Assembly (NCBI GenBank): GCA_002346545.1
Contig: DEAA01000039.1
Span: forward strand, 24,913-33,357
DNA: 8,445 nucleotides
Origin: Acidobacteria bacterium UBA2994
GTDB taxonomy: Bacteria; Acidobacteriota; Vicinamibacteria; Vicinamibacterales; UBA8438
Direction of reading: 5' to 3'
Both the position numbers and the translations under genes were made by a program. Each line of letters begins with the position of its first letter. The first letter of the stretch is position 1. Under the pieces are notes generated by a model, which was not told where the DNA came from, did no database searches, and saw only the letters and a list, made by a program, of their open reading frames with translations. Of the stretch, positions 1-5,710 are shown in pieces.

Positions 1-438
1 ATCGTCGGCAACATCGGGCACTTCGACAACGAGATCGACATGGCCGGGCTCAAGAAGATCGACGGTATCCGCCATGTGAATATCAAGCCGCAGTACGACG
101 AGTGGCAGTTTCCGAGCATCTCCGGTGACGGGATTAGCCACAGCGTGATGGTGCTCGCCGAGGGCCGGCTGCTGAACCTCGGCTGCGCTACGGGACATCC
201 GAGTTTCGTGATGTCGGCGTCATTCACTAATCAGGTGCTGGCGCAGATCGCGCTCCACAACAACACAGGGGAGTATCAGAAGCAGGTCTATATGTTGCCG
301 AAGATGCTCGACGAGAAGGTGGCCCGGCTGCACCTGGACCACCTCGGCGTGAAGCTCACCGAGCTGACCAAAGACCAGGCCGACTACATCGGCGTGAAGG
401 TCGAGGGACCGTACAAGCCGGAGCACTACCGCTACTAG
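1..438 (+). CDS. ahcY: S-adenosylhomocysteinase (adenosylhomocysteinase), C-terminal 145 residues; 5' end outside window
   Basis: The reading frame is open from base 1 and stops at TAG 436-438, so only about the last third of a protein of roughly 430-470 residues is present. The enzyme is cytosolic and NAD-dependent. It reversibly hydrolyses S-adenosylhomocysteine to adenosine and homocysteine, relieving product inhibition of methyltransferases in the activated methyl cycle. Diagnostic blocks are [11 protein letters not shown] at residues 3-13 of the fragment, part of the NAD-binding domain with the conserved His, and [16 protein letters not shown] around residues 58-73, with the Asn and His that contact the nucleoside. 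The C-terminal tail ends KPEHYRY; in this family its Lys and Tyr reach into the cofactor site of the neighbouring subunit. The fragment shows no frameshift. A terminator-like hairpin follows about 70 bases downstream, so the gene probably ends its transcription unit. Confidence 0.97.
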   Translation: MVGNIGHFDNEIDMAGLKKIDGIRHVNIKPQYDEWQFPSISGDGISHSVMVLAEGRLLNLGCATGHPSFVMSASFTNQVLAQIALHNNTGEYQKQVYMLPKMLDEKVARLHLDHLGVKLTELTKDQADYIGVKVEGPYKPEHYRY

Positions 439-509
439 CTGATGTCGGCATTGCCTGCGTTTCGAGGGTAGTGCCCGGTAGTTCGCTGGTTTCGACCGGA
501 GCTCGTTGA

Positions 510-537
510 ACGAGCCGGGTTCTGGGACCCGGCTCGT
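510..537 (+). terminator. Intrinsic-terminator-like hairpin after ahcY
   Basis: An 11-bp perfect stem (ACGAGCCGGGT, 510-520, with its complement at 527-537) encloses a six-base loop, TCTGGG. The following bases, CTTGTG, are only weakly T-rich, so this is a GC-rich hairpin with a poor U-tract. It sits 72 bases after the ahcY stop and before the AT-rich promoter region of the next gene, which is the expected place for a terminator. Confidence 0.65.
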
Positions 538-561
538 CTTGTGTACGGCTTATTGCACGCG

Positions 562-618
562 CACTATATATTGTTGAAATATCAAAGCTGGCCACTATAT
601 GTTGAGTACATTACTCAA
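562..618 (+). promoter_or_regulatory. Promoter with two operator-like repeat units upstream of the 52-aa gene
   Basis: This patch is AT-rich against GC-rich surroundings. A sigma-70-like promoter can be read as TTGAAA (574-579), a 16-bp spacer and TATATG (596-601), placing the transcript start near 608. Two related units lie across it. Unit 1 is CACTATAT (562-569) followed by GTTGA and the dyad TTGA-AATA-TCAA (574-585). Unit 2 is CACTATAT (593-600) directly followed by GTTGA and a 17-bp perfect dyad TTGAGTA-CAT-TACTCAA (602-618). The dyad centres are about 30.5 bp apart, close to three helical turns. Unit 1 covers the -35 and unit 2 covers the -10 and start site, a geometry that suits a repressor. 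The promoter itself is an inference from matches to consensus. Confidence 0.5.
602..618. repeat. 17-bp perfect inverted repeat next to the ribosome binding site
   Basis: The 7-bp arms TTGAGTA (602-608) and TACTCAA (612-618) are exact reverse complements around the centre CAT. The right arm abuts GAGGAG (619-624), the ribosome binding site of the next gene. The dyad could therefore act as a DNA operator over the transcript start or, if transcribed in full, as a small hairpin beside the ribosome binding site. Confidence 0.6.
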
Positions 619-627
619 GAGGAGCTT

Positions 628-786
628 ATGTGGCGCGCACCGTTGGTGTACAGCGTGAGATTTCTAGCGTTCTTCGGCGTGCTCTGGTTGACGAGGGAGG
701 CCGCCTGCCGGTGGCTGCGTGGAGGCGGGGTCTCCGAACAGTACGTCAGCGACCGCTGGCTGAATGACGTTAATGAAGAGCGGTAG
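628..786 (+). CDS. Small hypothetical protein (52 aa) with one likely membrane segment
   Basis: I do not recognise this protein. The ATG at 628 is chosen because GAGGAG (619-624) lies just ahead of it. A longer in-frame GTG at 541 would put the promoter-like AT-rich repeats inside the coding sequence and has no ribosome binding site. Residues 7-21 are hydrophobic (VYSVRFLAFFGVLWL) and suit a single membrane segment or a membrane-binding helix. The C-terminal half is polar and charged and ends NDVNEER. There are Arg residues on both sides of the helix, so orientation is uncertain. It is an isolated single gene between the ahcY terminator and the convergent end of the arsA-like gene. The good ribosome binding site and distinctive upstream control region argue that it is real despite its size. 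Confidence 0.6.
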   Translation: MWRAPLVYSVRFLAFFGVLWLTREAACRWLRGGGVSEQYVSDRWLNDVNEER

Positions 787-787
787 C

Positions 788-806
788 CTGAGCCGCGGCT
801 CCTCAG
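788..806. terminator. Palindrome at the convergent gene ends, possible bidirectional terminator
   Basis: GAGCCGCGGCTC (790-801) is a 12-bp perfect palindrome. It lies inside a wider CTGAG (788-792)/CTCAG (802-806) pairing. It falls between the plus-strand small gene (stop 784-786) and the minus-strand ATPase gene (stop codon at 803-805), overlapping that stop. No T-tract follows on either strand, so termination is plausible from position but unproven. Confidence 0.35.
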
Positions 807-1795
807 ACGGCGACCGCCTTGCCGAGGCGGCGTAGCGTCTCGAATTCGTGCACGTCGCAGGGGAGCAATGGCACCCGCACCCTAGGCAGGCTCGCGAACG
901 TCCGGTCGATCTCTTCCAGGTAGCTTCCTTCCTGTTCCCGGCGGGCTAGTAGGAACTCCCCGTCGGCTTCGTCCGGCAGCACCCGGTTTACGACCAGCCC
1001 GGCCACCGAGATCGAGACCCGCTCGAGGACCTTGTGTGCCTTCACTGTTTCGAGGAGTGACAGTCGGTCGGGATTTAGTACCAGCAGGAACGCACAGACA
1101 GCGCGGTCGAGCAACTGTTCGCGGGCGCGCACGAGCTTTCGTCGACGTTCCTGAAGGATCTCGTTGAGCCGGGCGTCGCGGCTGCCTTCGTCATGGTCAG
1201 CGGCGTTTTCCAGCCGGGACAGGTCGTCGCCGCGTTTCCGCCCCCCGCCCAGATGACGGAGTGCCGAATCAAGTTGGGCTGAGCGCTTTCGATGACCAAG
1301 CAGGCCGTCGGTCCAGGCGGCCATCACCTCGGGCAGGGAAAGGAGACGCACGGTGTGCCCGGTCGGGGCGGTGTCGAAGACGACATGGTCGTAGTCTCGT
1401 CCGGCCAGGGCCATGACCTCGGCCATCCGCTCGAGCATCGCCGCTTCCATCGTGCCTGGCGCGAGCTTGGCCAGATCCAGTTGGCGGTCGATCTCGTCAT
1501 AGGCACGAGGGTGTACGAGCCCTTTCATCCTGTCTTTGACCGCCGCCAGGTGTGCGTCGGCTTGCCGGTCCGGATCGATCTCGAGCGCCCAGAGGGACGG
1601 CGCGAGCTCGGTTTGCGTGTCGCCGATCGTGCGCCCGAAGAGGTCTGCCAGGGAGTGGGCCGGATCGGTGGAGACCAGTAGCGCCCGTCGCCCCTGATCG
1701 GCGATACGGAGCGCCAGCGCGGCGGCGGTGGTCGTCTTGCCTACGCCGCCCTTCCCGCCAACGAAAAGCAGCGGCCGCGTCAATAACTCGTTCAC
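803..1795 (-). CDS. ArsA/Get3-like P-loop ATPase, third gene of the cstA operon
   Basis: This is a 330-residue single-domain ATPase of the ArsA/TRC40 (Get3) family, itself within the SIMIBI P-loop class. It has the deviant Walker A GGKGGVGKT (13-21, with signature Lys15), the switch-I motif DPAHSL (44-49), the switch-II motif DTAPTGHT (141-148) and the family block VVNRVLP (268-274). Such proteins act as ATP-driven dimers; relatives drive arsenite efflux (ArsA) or deliver tail-anchored proteins (Get3). Only two cysteines are present (C234, C313). There is no CxxC zinc-dimer motif, and the arsenical-binding triad of classical ArsA is not apparent. No ArsB or ArsD lies nearby, so an arsenic role is unlikely. 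Residues about 90-130 include a Met/Leu-rich helical stretch (MEAAMLERMAEVMAL), where substrate-contacting helices lie in relatives. The start is GTG with no clear Shine-Dalgarno, 16 bases after the CC-tail gene, which suggests coupled translation. Confidence 0.88.
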   Translation of the reverse strand: MNELLTRPLLFVGGKGGVGKTTTAAALALRIADQGRRALLVSTDPAHSLADLFGRTIGDTQTELAPSLWALEIDPDRQADAHLAAVKDRMKGLVHPRAYDEIDRQLDLAKLAPGTMEAAMLERMAEVMALAGRDYDHVVFDTAPTGHTVRLLSLPEVMAAWTDGLLGHRKRSAQLDSALRHLGGGRKRGDDLSRLENAADHDEGSRDARLNEILQERRRKLVRAREQLLDRAVCAFLLVLNPDRLSLLETVKAHKVLERVSISVAGLVVNRVLPDEADGEFLLARREQEGSYLEEIDRTFASLPRVRVPLLPCDVHEFETLRRLGKAVAV

Positions 1796-1811
1796 GATGG
1801 AGTCAAAGGGC

Positions 1812-2078
1812 TCAACAACAACGGAAGTCGTCTAGCGGCGAATGCTCGAGCCCTTGGCGCTGGTGCCACTCGTGGAAGCGTTCGAGGAGCAACGGCTGAA
1901 GCTCCAGCGTGTAGTACGCCGCTGGATTGGGCACGCCCATAAGCTCGGCGAACACAAAAAGCATAAAGAGATCGTCCTCCTCGCGTCGCGCCCGTGCCAC
2001 TGCCCCTCGGTAGGGGGCTTCGTAGAACTCGCGGAGGAGGCGGCCCAGCTGAGCCAGGCGACCCTCGTCGTCGCCCAT
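1812..2078 (-). CDS. Small CstA-associated protein ending in Cys-Cys (cory-CC-star family)
   Basis: This 88-residue protein ends DDFRCC, with tandem cysteines (C87, C88) as the last residues before the stop. The N-terminal part is charged and helical. A conserved-looking core, DDLFMLFVFAELMGVPNP (35-52), is followed by an amphipathic stretch rich in Leu, His and Trp. The hydrophobic run 37-49 is short for a clear transmembrane helix. Layout, length and tail match the family NCBI calls the cory-CC-star protein, an assignment I make from memory. Its biochemical role is not established to my knowledge. It starts four bases after the cstA stop and is followed 16 bases later by the ATPase gene, so the three are almost certainly co-transcribed. 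E. coli YbdD/YjiX, the small partners of CstA/BtsT transporters, also end in Cys-Cys; I infer an analogous accessory role. A longer overlapping minus-strand frame is a shadow. Confidence 0.82.
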   Translation of the reverse strand: MGDDEGRLAQLGRLLREFYEAPYRGAVARARREEDDLFMLFVFAELMGVPNPAAYYTLELQPLLLERFHEWHQRQGLEHSPLDDFRCC

Positions 2079-2082
2079 CTGC

Positions 2083-3768
2083 CTAGGCCGTAGCCCCGGT
2101 CTCGGCGGCCCGCCGCGCGCGGAAGAAGGCCGATCCGGCCTCGAGTAGGACGAGGATCGCCAGGATTACGATCACCGCGTCGATCCAGAGCAGGAAGTAC
2201 GTAATGCCGCCTTCCTCGTAGAGGGTACCGAGTTGGAGGACGGCCGCCGCGAGCGCCATGAAGGTGATGAAGAGCATTGGAATCAAAGTGTAGCGGGCCG
2301 GGCGACCCAGCTTGACCAGCATCACGCTGATGACAAGGAGCGTCAGGCCCGCCAGTAGCTGGTTGGTGGTACCGAACAGGGGCCATATCAGCATGCCGCC
2401 CTCACCGCTGGGGCCCCCAGCCCCGAACGCCAACAGGAGACAGGCACTGACCGCGGCTATGGTCGCGACGTAGCCATTCTGCAACACCGGAATCTGATAG
2501 ATTGAGCCCCACTCCTGGATGATGTAGCGCTGTAGCCGGACGCCGGCGTCCATGGTTGTTCCTGCAAACAGCACGGCCATGACGGTCAGCAGCGTTGCGG
2601 CGAACTCGTACGAGATGCCCACCCCGCCCGAGACGATGGTGGCGCCACCGGTGACGAAGGCGCCCATGCCGCCGTTACCGAAGTCCGAGTAGAGCGCGTT
2701 CCAGTCATCGATTGAGGCGAACCCGGCGGTGGCCGCGATGATGGCCACGAGGGCCAGGGCGCCCTCTCCAGACGACCCAAGGTAGCCGACGAATCGCGCG
2801 TCGGTTTCCTTGTCCAGCTGTTTCGACGTGGTGCCGGATCCGACCAGGCCGTGGAATCCCGAAATCGCGCCACACGCGATGGTCACGAACAACAGCGGAA
2901 TGATGGGTGGCGCCGAGGCGGGCACGTTGGGGTTGATGGCCGGTGCCACGATGGTAGGGCTGGCAATCATCACTGCGCCGTAGAGGAGCCCGAGCCCGAC
3001 GAAGAGCTGGATGCCGTTGATGTAGTCGCGGGGCTGAAGCAACAACCAGACCGGGAGCAGCGAGGCAATGCCGGCGTAGATGAAGAGGATGATGATCCAC
3101 TGGGCGCCCGGAGCCATACCCAGGAATTCGGTGGGAAGCGAGAGTGGGACCAGTTCACCCAGATAGATCACGGCATACAGGACTAGGGTGCCAACGATCG
3201 TCGGCCACAGGATTGGCACGTGCATCCGGTAGATCAGGATGCCGATGGCGATCGCGACGGCGACCGCAGTCCAGGTTGGGATCACCGCGCTGGGCGTGGA
3301 CTGCAGCTCGACCGAGATCGCGACCCCGAACACTGCGTTGACCATCATGAGGAGAAAGAAGACGACGATCATGAATAGCGTGCGAGCCCGGGCGCTGACC
3401 ACATCCCCGGTTAGCGCGCCGACCGACTTGGCCTGATTCCGGACACTCGCCCAGACGGCGCCGAAGTCGTGGACGCCGGCGAAGAACATCGTGCCGAAGA
3501 TGACCCAAAGGAAGGCTGGAAGCCATCCCCAGATGACGGCGATGCCGGGACCGATTATCGGGGCGGCGCCCGCCACCGCGGTGAAGTGATGGCCCCAGAG
3601 CACAACGCGATTGGTCGGTAGGTAGTCGATGTCGTCCCGCTGAGCATGCGACGGGGTCTCGAAGTTGGGATCGAGTTGGTAGATCTTCTCGGCGATGAAC
3701 TTCGAATAAAACCGGTAGCCGGCAAATATGGCCCCGAGTCCGATGACCGCAAGAATAGTGGCATTCAT
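2083..3768 (-). CDS. cstA: Carbon starvation protein A family transporter (CstA)
   Basis: This 561-residue polytopic inner-membrane protein has many hydrophobic helices from residue 3 to about 548. CstA-family hallmarks are GHHFTAVAGAAPIIGPG (59-75), VHDFGA (99-104), LLQPRDYI (243-250), SGFHGLVGSGTTSKQL (303-318), GSSGEG (331-336) and LFGTTNQLLAGL (464-475). Family members import peptides, and E. coli CstA and BtsT are linked to pyruvate uptake during nutrient limitation. At 561 residues it is clearly shorter than E. coli CstA, which has about 700, so it belongs to a short subclass; I see no sign of truncation. The ATG at 3768 has GAGGA nine bases upstream on the minus strand. It is the first gene of a three-gene operon with the CC-tail protein and the ArsA-like ATPase, and is divergent from the DUF2784 gene. 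Confidence 0.96.
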   Translation of the reverse strand: MNATILAVIGLGAIFAGYRFYSKFIAEKIYQLDPNFETPSHAQRDDIDYLPTNRVVLWGHHFTAVAGAAPIIGPGIAVIWGWLPAFLWVIFGTMFFAGVHDFGAVWASVRNQAKSVGALTGDVVSARARTLFMIVVFFLLMMVNAVFGVAISVELQSTPSAVIPTWTAVAVAIAIGILIYRMHVPILWPTIVGTLVLYAVIYLGELVPLSLPTEFLGMAPGAQWIIILFIYAGIASLLPVWLLLQPRDYINGIQLFVGLGLLYGAVMIASPTIVAPAINPNVPASAPPIIPLLFVTIACGAISGFHGLVGSGTTSKQLDKETDARFVGYLGSSGEGALALVAIIAATAGFASIDDWNALYSDFGNGGMGAFVTGGATIVSGGVGISYEFAATLLTVMAVLFAGTTMDAGVRLQRYIIQEWGSIYQIPVLQNGYVATIAAVSACLLLAFGAGGPSGEGGMLIWPLFGTTNQLLAGLTLLVISVMLVKLGRPARYTLIPMLFITFMALAAAVLQLGTLYEEGGITYFLLWIDAVIVILAILVLLEAGSAFFRARRAAETGATA

Positions 3769-3829
3769 CAGCGTGAATCCTCGTCCCGACGTGACAGACC
3801 GGCTGGCAAAGTCAGCCTATTCTACACAG
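3769..3829. promoter_or_regulatory. Divergent promoter region between cstA and the DUF2784 gene
   Basis: This 61-bp spacer must hold the start signals of both genes. The sequence at 3818-3824 reads TATTCTA on the plus strand and TAGAATA on the minus strand, so overlapping -10-like hexamers face both ways. For the plus strand, TATTCT (3818-3823) would start transcription at about 3830, the GTG start codon itself. No convincing -35 was found in either direction. CstA's ribosome binding site GAGGA lies at 3778-3782 on the minus strand. Confidence 0.35.
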
Positions 3830-4213
3830 GTGTACGGGCTCTTGGCCGACCTGACCGTGGTTCTCCACGCCGGTTTCGTGCTCTTTGCCGTCTTGGGTGG
3901 GGTACTGGTTTGGCGGTGGCCCCGGCTGGCCTGGCTCCATCTGCCCGCCGTGGTCTGGGCGATCGGCATCGAATGGTTCGGAGGGATCTGCCCACTTACG
4001 CATCTGGAGCACTGGTTGCGTGTGGCCTCTGGCGTCGAGGTGGTCGAGGGTGACTTCATCGATCGGTTCGTGCTGTGGTGGCTCTATCCTGACGGGCTAA
4101 CCCGAAGCCACCAGCTGGTGCTTGGAAGCGCTCTGTTAATACTGAATTTGGCGGTCTACGTCCGCTCGCTGAGGCAGCGGTATACCCGTCAGGTTCCCAG
4201 TGATCGGTCCTGA
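3830..4213 (+). CDS. DUF2784 family membrane protein
   Basis: This 127-residue integral membrane protein of unknown function matches DUF2784. Recognisable family blocks are LLADLTVVLHAGFVLF (4-19), GGVLVWRWPRLAWLHLPA (23-40), WFGGICPLTHLEHWLR (49-64) and LYPDGLTR (85-92). Likely membrane helices are at about 5-27, 33-51, 75-88 (less clear) and 93-111, with a basic C-terminal tail. The GTG at 3830 is chosen because family proteins begin at this [MV]YxLLADL position. The reading frame continues further upstream (GTG 3791, ATG 3728), but that would run back through the promoter spacer into cstA. No Shine-Dalgarno of normal spacing precedes the GTG, which together with the -10-like TATTCT seven bases before it fits a leaderless message. 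It is divergent from cstA and precedes tesA by 57 bases. No function can be given. Confidence 0.88.
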   Translation: MYGLLADLTVVLHAGFVLFAVLGGVLVWRWPRLAWLHLPAVVWAIGIEWFGGICPLTHLEHWLRVASGVEVVEGDFIDRFVLWWLYPDGLTRSHQLVLGSALLILNLAVYVRSLRQRYTRQVPSDRS

Positions 4214-4250
4214 GCCCACGCCATCGACAGCTCCGCCAGTCGGCCTGGGC
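4214..4250 (+). terminator. Imperfect hairpin after the DUF2784 gene
   Basis: GCCCACGCC (4214-4222) pairs with GGCCTGGGC (4242-4250) through eight of nine positions, with one C-C mismatch and a 19-base loop. It begins directly after the stop at 4211-4213. There is no T-tract, so it may be a weak or factor-assisted terminator, or simply chance pairing in GC-rich DNA. Confidence 0.25.
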
Positions 4251-4257
4251 ACTGTTG

Positions 4258-4263
4258 CATAAT
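4258..4263 (+). promoter_or_regulatory. -10-like hexamer immediately upstream of tesA
   Basis: CATAAT (4258-4263) matches TATAAT at five of six positions and ends seven bases before the ATG at 4271. Transcription would start at or beside the start codon. No good -35 is visible. AGGTGG (4264-4269) lies one base from the ATG, which is unusually close for a ribosome binding site. Confidence 0.35.
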
Positions 4264-4270
4264 AGGTGGG

Positions 4271-4996
4271 ATGCGCACTTGGCGGCGTCGATGGTTATGG
4301 ATGGCTGGACTGGTGTGTCTGGTCGCGGCTTGCGGTCCGGGCGAGGTGCCCACCTCGATCGAAGCCCTGCCCGTTCTCGAGTCCAAGTCGAGCGAGGCCG
4401 AGGCCTTACGACGTGGCGAGATCCCGAGCGGGCCCGTTATTGTGGCGCTGGGCGACAGCCTGACGGCCGGCCTCGGTATTGAGATCGAGGATGCGTACCC
4501 GACCCTGCTCGGGCGTCAGCTGCGGGACGAGGGATTCGACGTAACGGTAATCAACGCCGGGGTCTCCGGCGACACGACTGCGGCGGGGCTGCGTCGCGCG
4601 GCATGGTCGCTGGTCGGAGATGTTCGGGTGCTCATCCTGGCCTTGGGCGGAAATGACGGGCTCAGGGGGCTACCGGTCGACCAAATGAAACAGAATCTGG
4701 CCGAGATCGTCTCTTTGGCCATGGAGCGCGGAATCAAAGTGCTGTTGGCCGGTATGGAGGCGCCTCCAAATTTTGGCAGCCGCTACACGAATGACTTCCG
4801 ATCTGTGTTCCAGGAGCTGGCCGATGAGCATGATCTGGTTTTCATGCCGTTTCTTCTGAACGGAGTGGCCGGTGATCCGCGACTGAACCAGGACGACGGC
4901 ATCCACCCGAACGTCGACGGCGCCGCGATTGTGGCCAGACGGGTGCGTGAGGCGATCGAGCCGCTGTTGGGTGAGCTCGGCGAGACGGCGCCCTAG
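4271..4996 (+). CDS. tesA: TesA-like arylesterase/lysophospholipase, SGNH hydrolase, predicted lipoprotein
   Basis: This 241-residue SGNH/GDSL hydrolase is of the TesA (thioesterase I/arylesterase/lysophospholipase L1) type. The catalytic blocks are intact: GDSL with nucleophile Ser63 (61-64), oxyanion Gly100 in NAGVSGDTTAAG (95-106), GGND with Asn128 (126-129), and Asp209/His212 in DGIHPN (209-214). The N-terminus is MRTWRRRW, a hydrophobic stretch and the lipobox LVAAC with Cys21. This predicts cleavage by signal peptidase II and lipid anchoring, with a flexible linker of about 35 residues before the catalytic domain. E. coli TesA is instead a soluble periplasmic protein. Family substrates are acyl-thioesters, lysophospholipids and aryl esters. 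It leads a colinear unit with the YbbA/YbbP-type ABC genes 24 bases downstream; the same three genes are neighbours in E. coli, with tesA divergent there. Confidence 0.93.
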   Translation: MRTWRRRWLWMAGLVCLVAACGPGEVPTSIEALPVLESKSSEAEALRRGEIPSGPVIVALGDSLTAGLGIEIEDAYPTLLGRQLRDEGFDVTVINAGVSGDTTAAGLRRAAWSLVGDVRVLILALGGNDGLRGLPVDQMKQNLAEIVSLAMERGIKVLLAGMEAPPNFGSRYTNDFRSVFQELADEHDLVFMPFLLNGVAGDPRLNQDDGIHPNVDGAAIVARRVREAIEPLLGELGETAP

Positions 4997-5020
4997 TGCG
5001 GCACGATCCAGTAGATACGG

Positions 5021-5706
<686 letters not shown>

Positions 5707-5710
<4 letters not shown>

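Noticed and set aside
541..627. GTG start at 541 extending the 52-residue protein to 81 residues
   Set aside because: The extension would be encoded by the AT-rich repeat/promoter patch, begins inside the tail of the ahcY terminator and lacks a ribosome binding site. ATG 628 has GAGGAG directly upstream.
803..1795. Arsenic resistance operon
   Set aside because: No ArsB, ArsD, ArsR or ArsC is present, and the ATPase lacks the cysteines needed for arsenical binding. The neighbours are CstA and its CC-tail partner.
1832..2386. 184-residue minus-strand frame overlapping the CC-tail gene and the end of cstA
   Set aside because: It overlaps both recognised genes in another frame and has a low-complexity, motif-free translation.
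3728..3829. Upstream ATG/GTG starts for the DUF2784 protein
   Set aside because: They would overlap the start of divergent cstA and add residues not typical of the family. Family similarity begins at the GTG at 3830.
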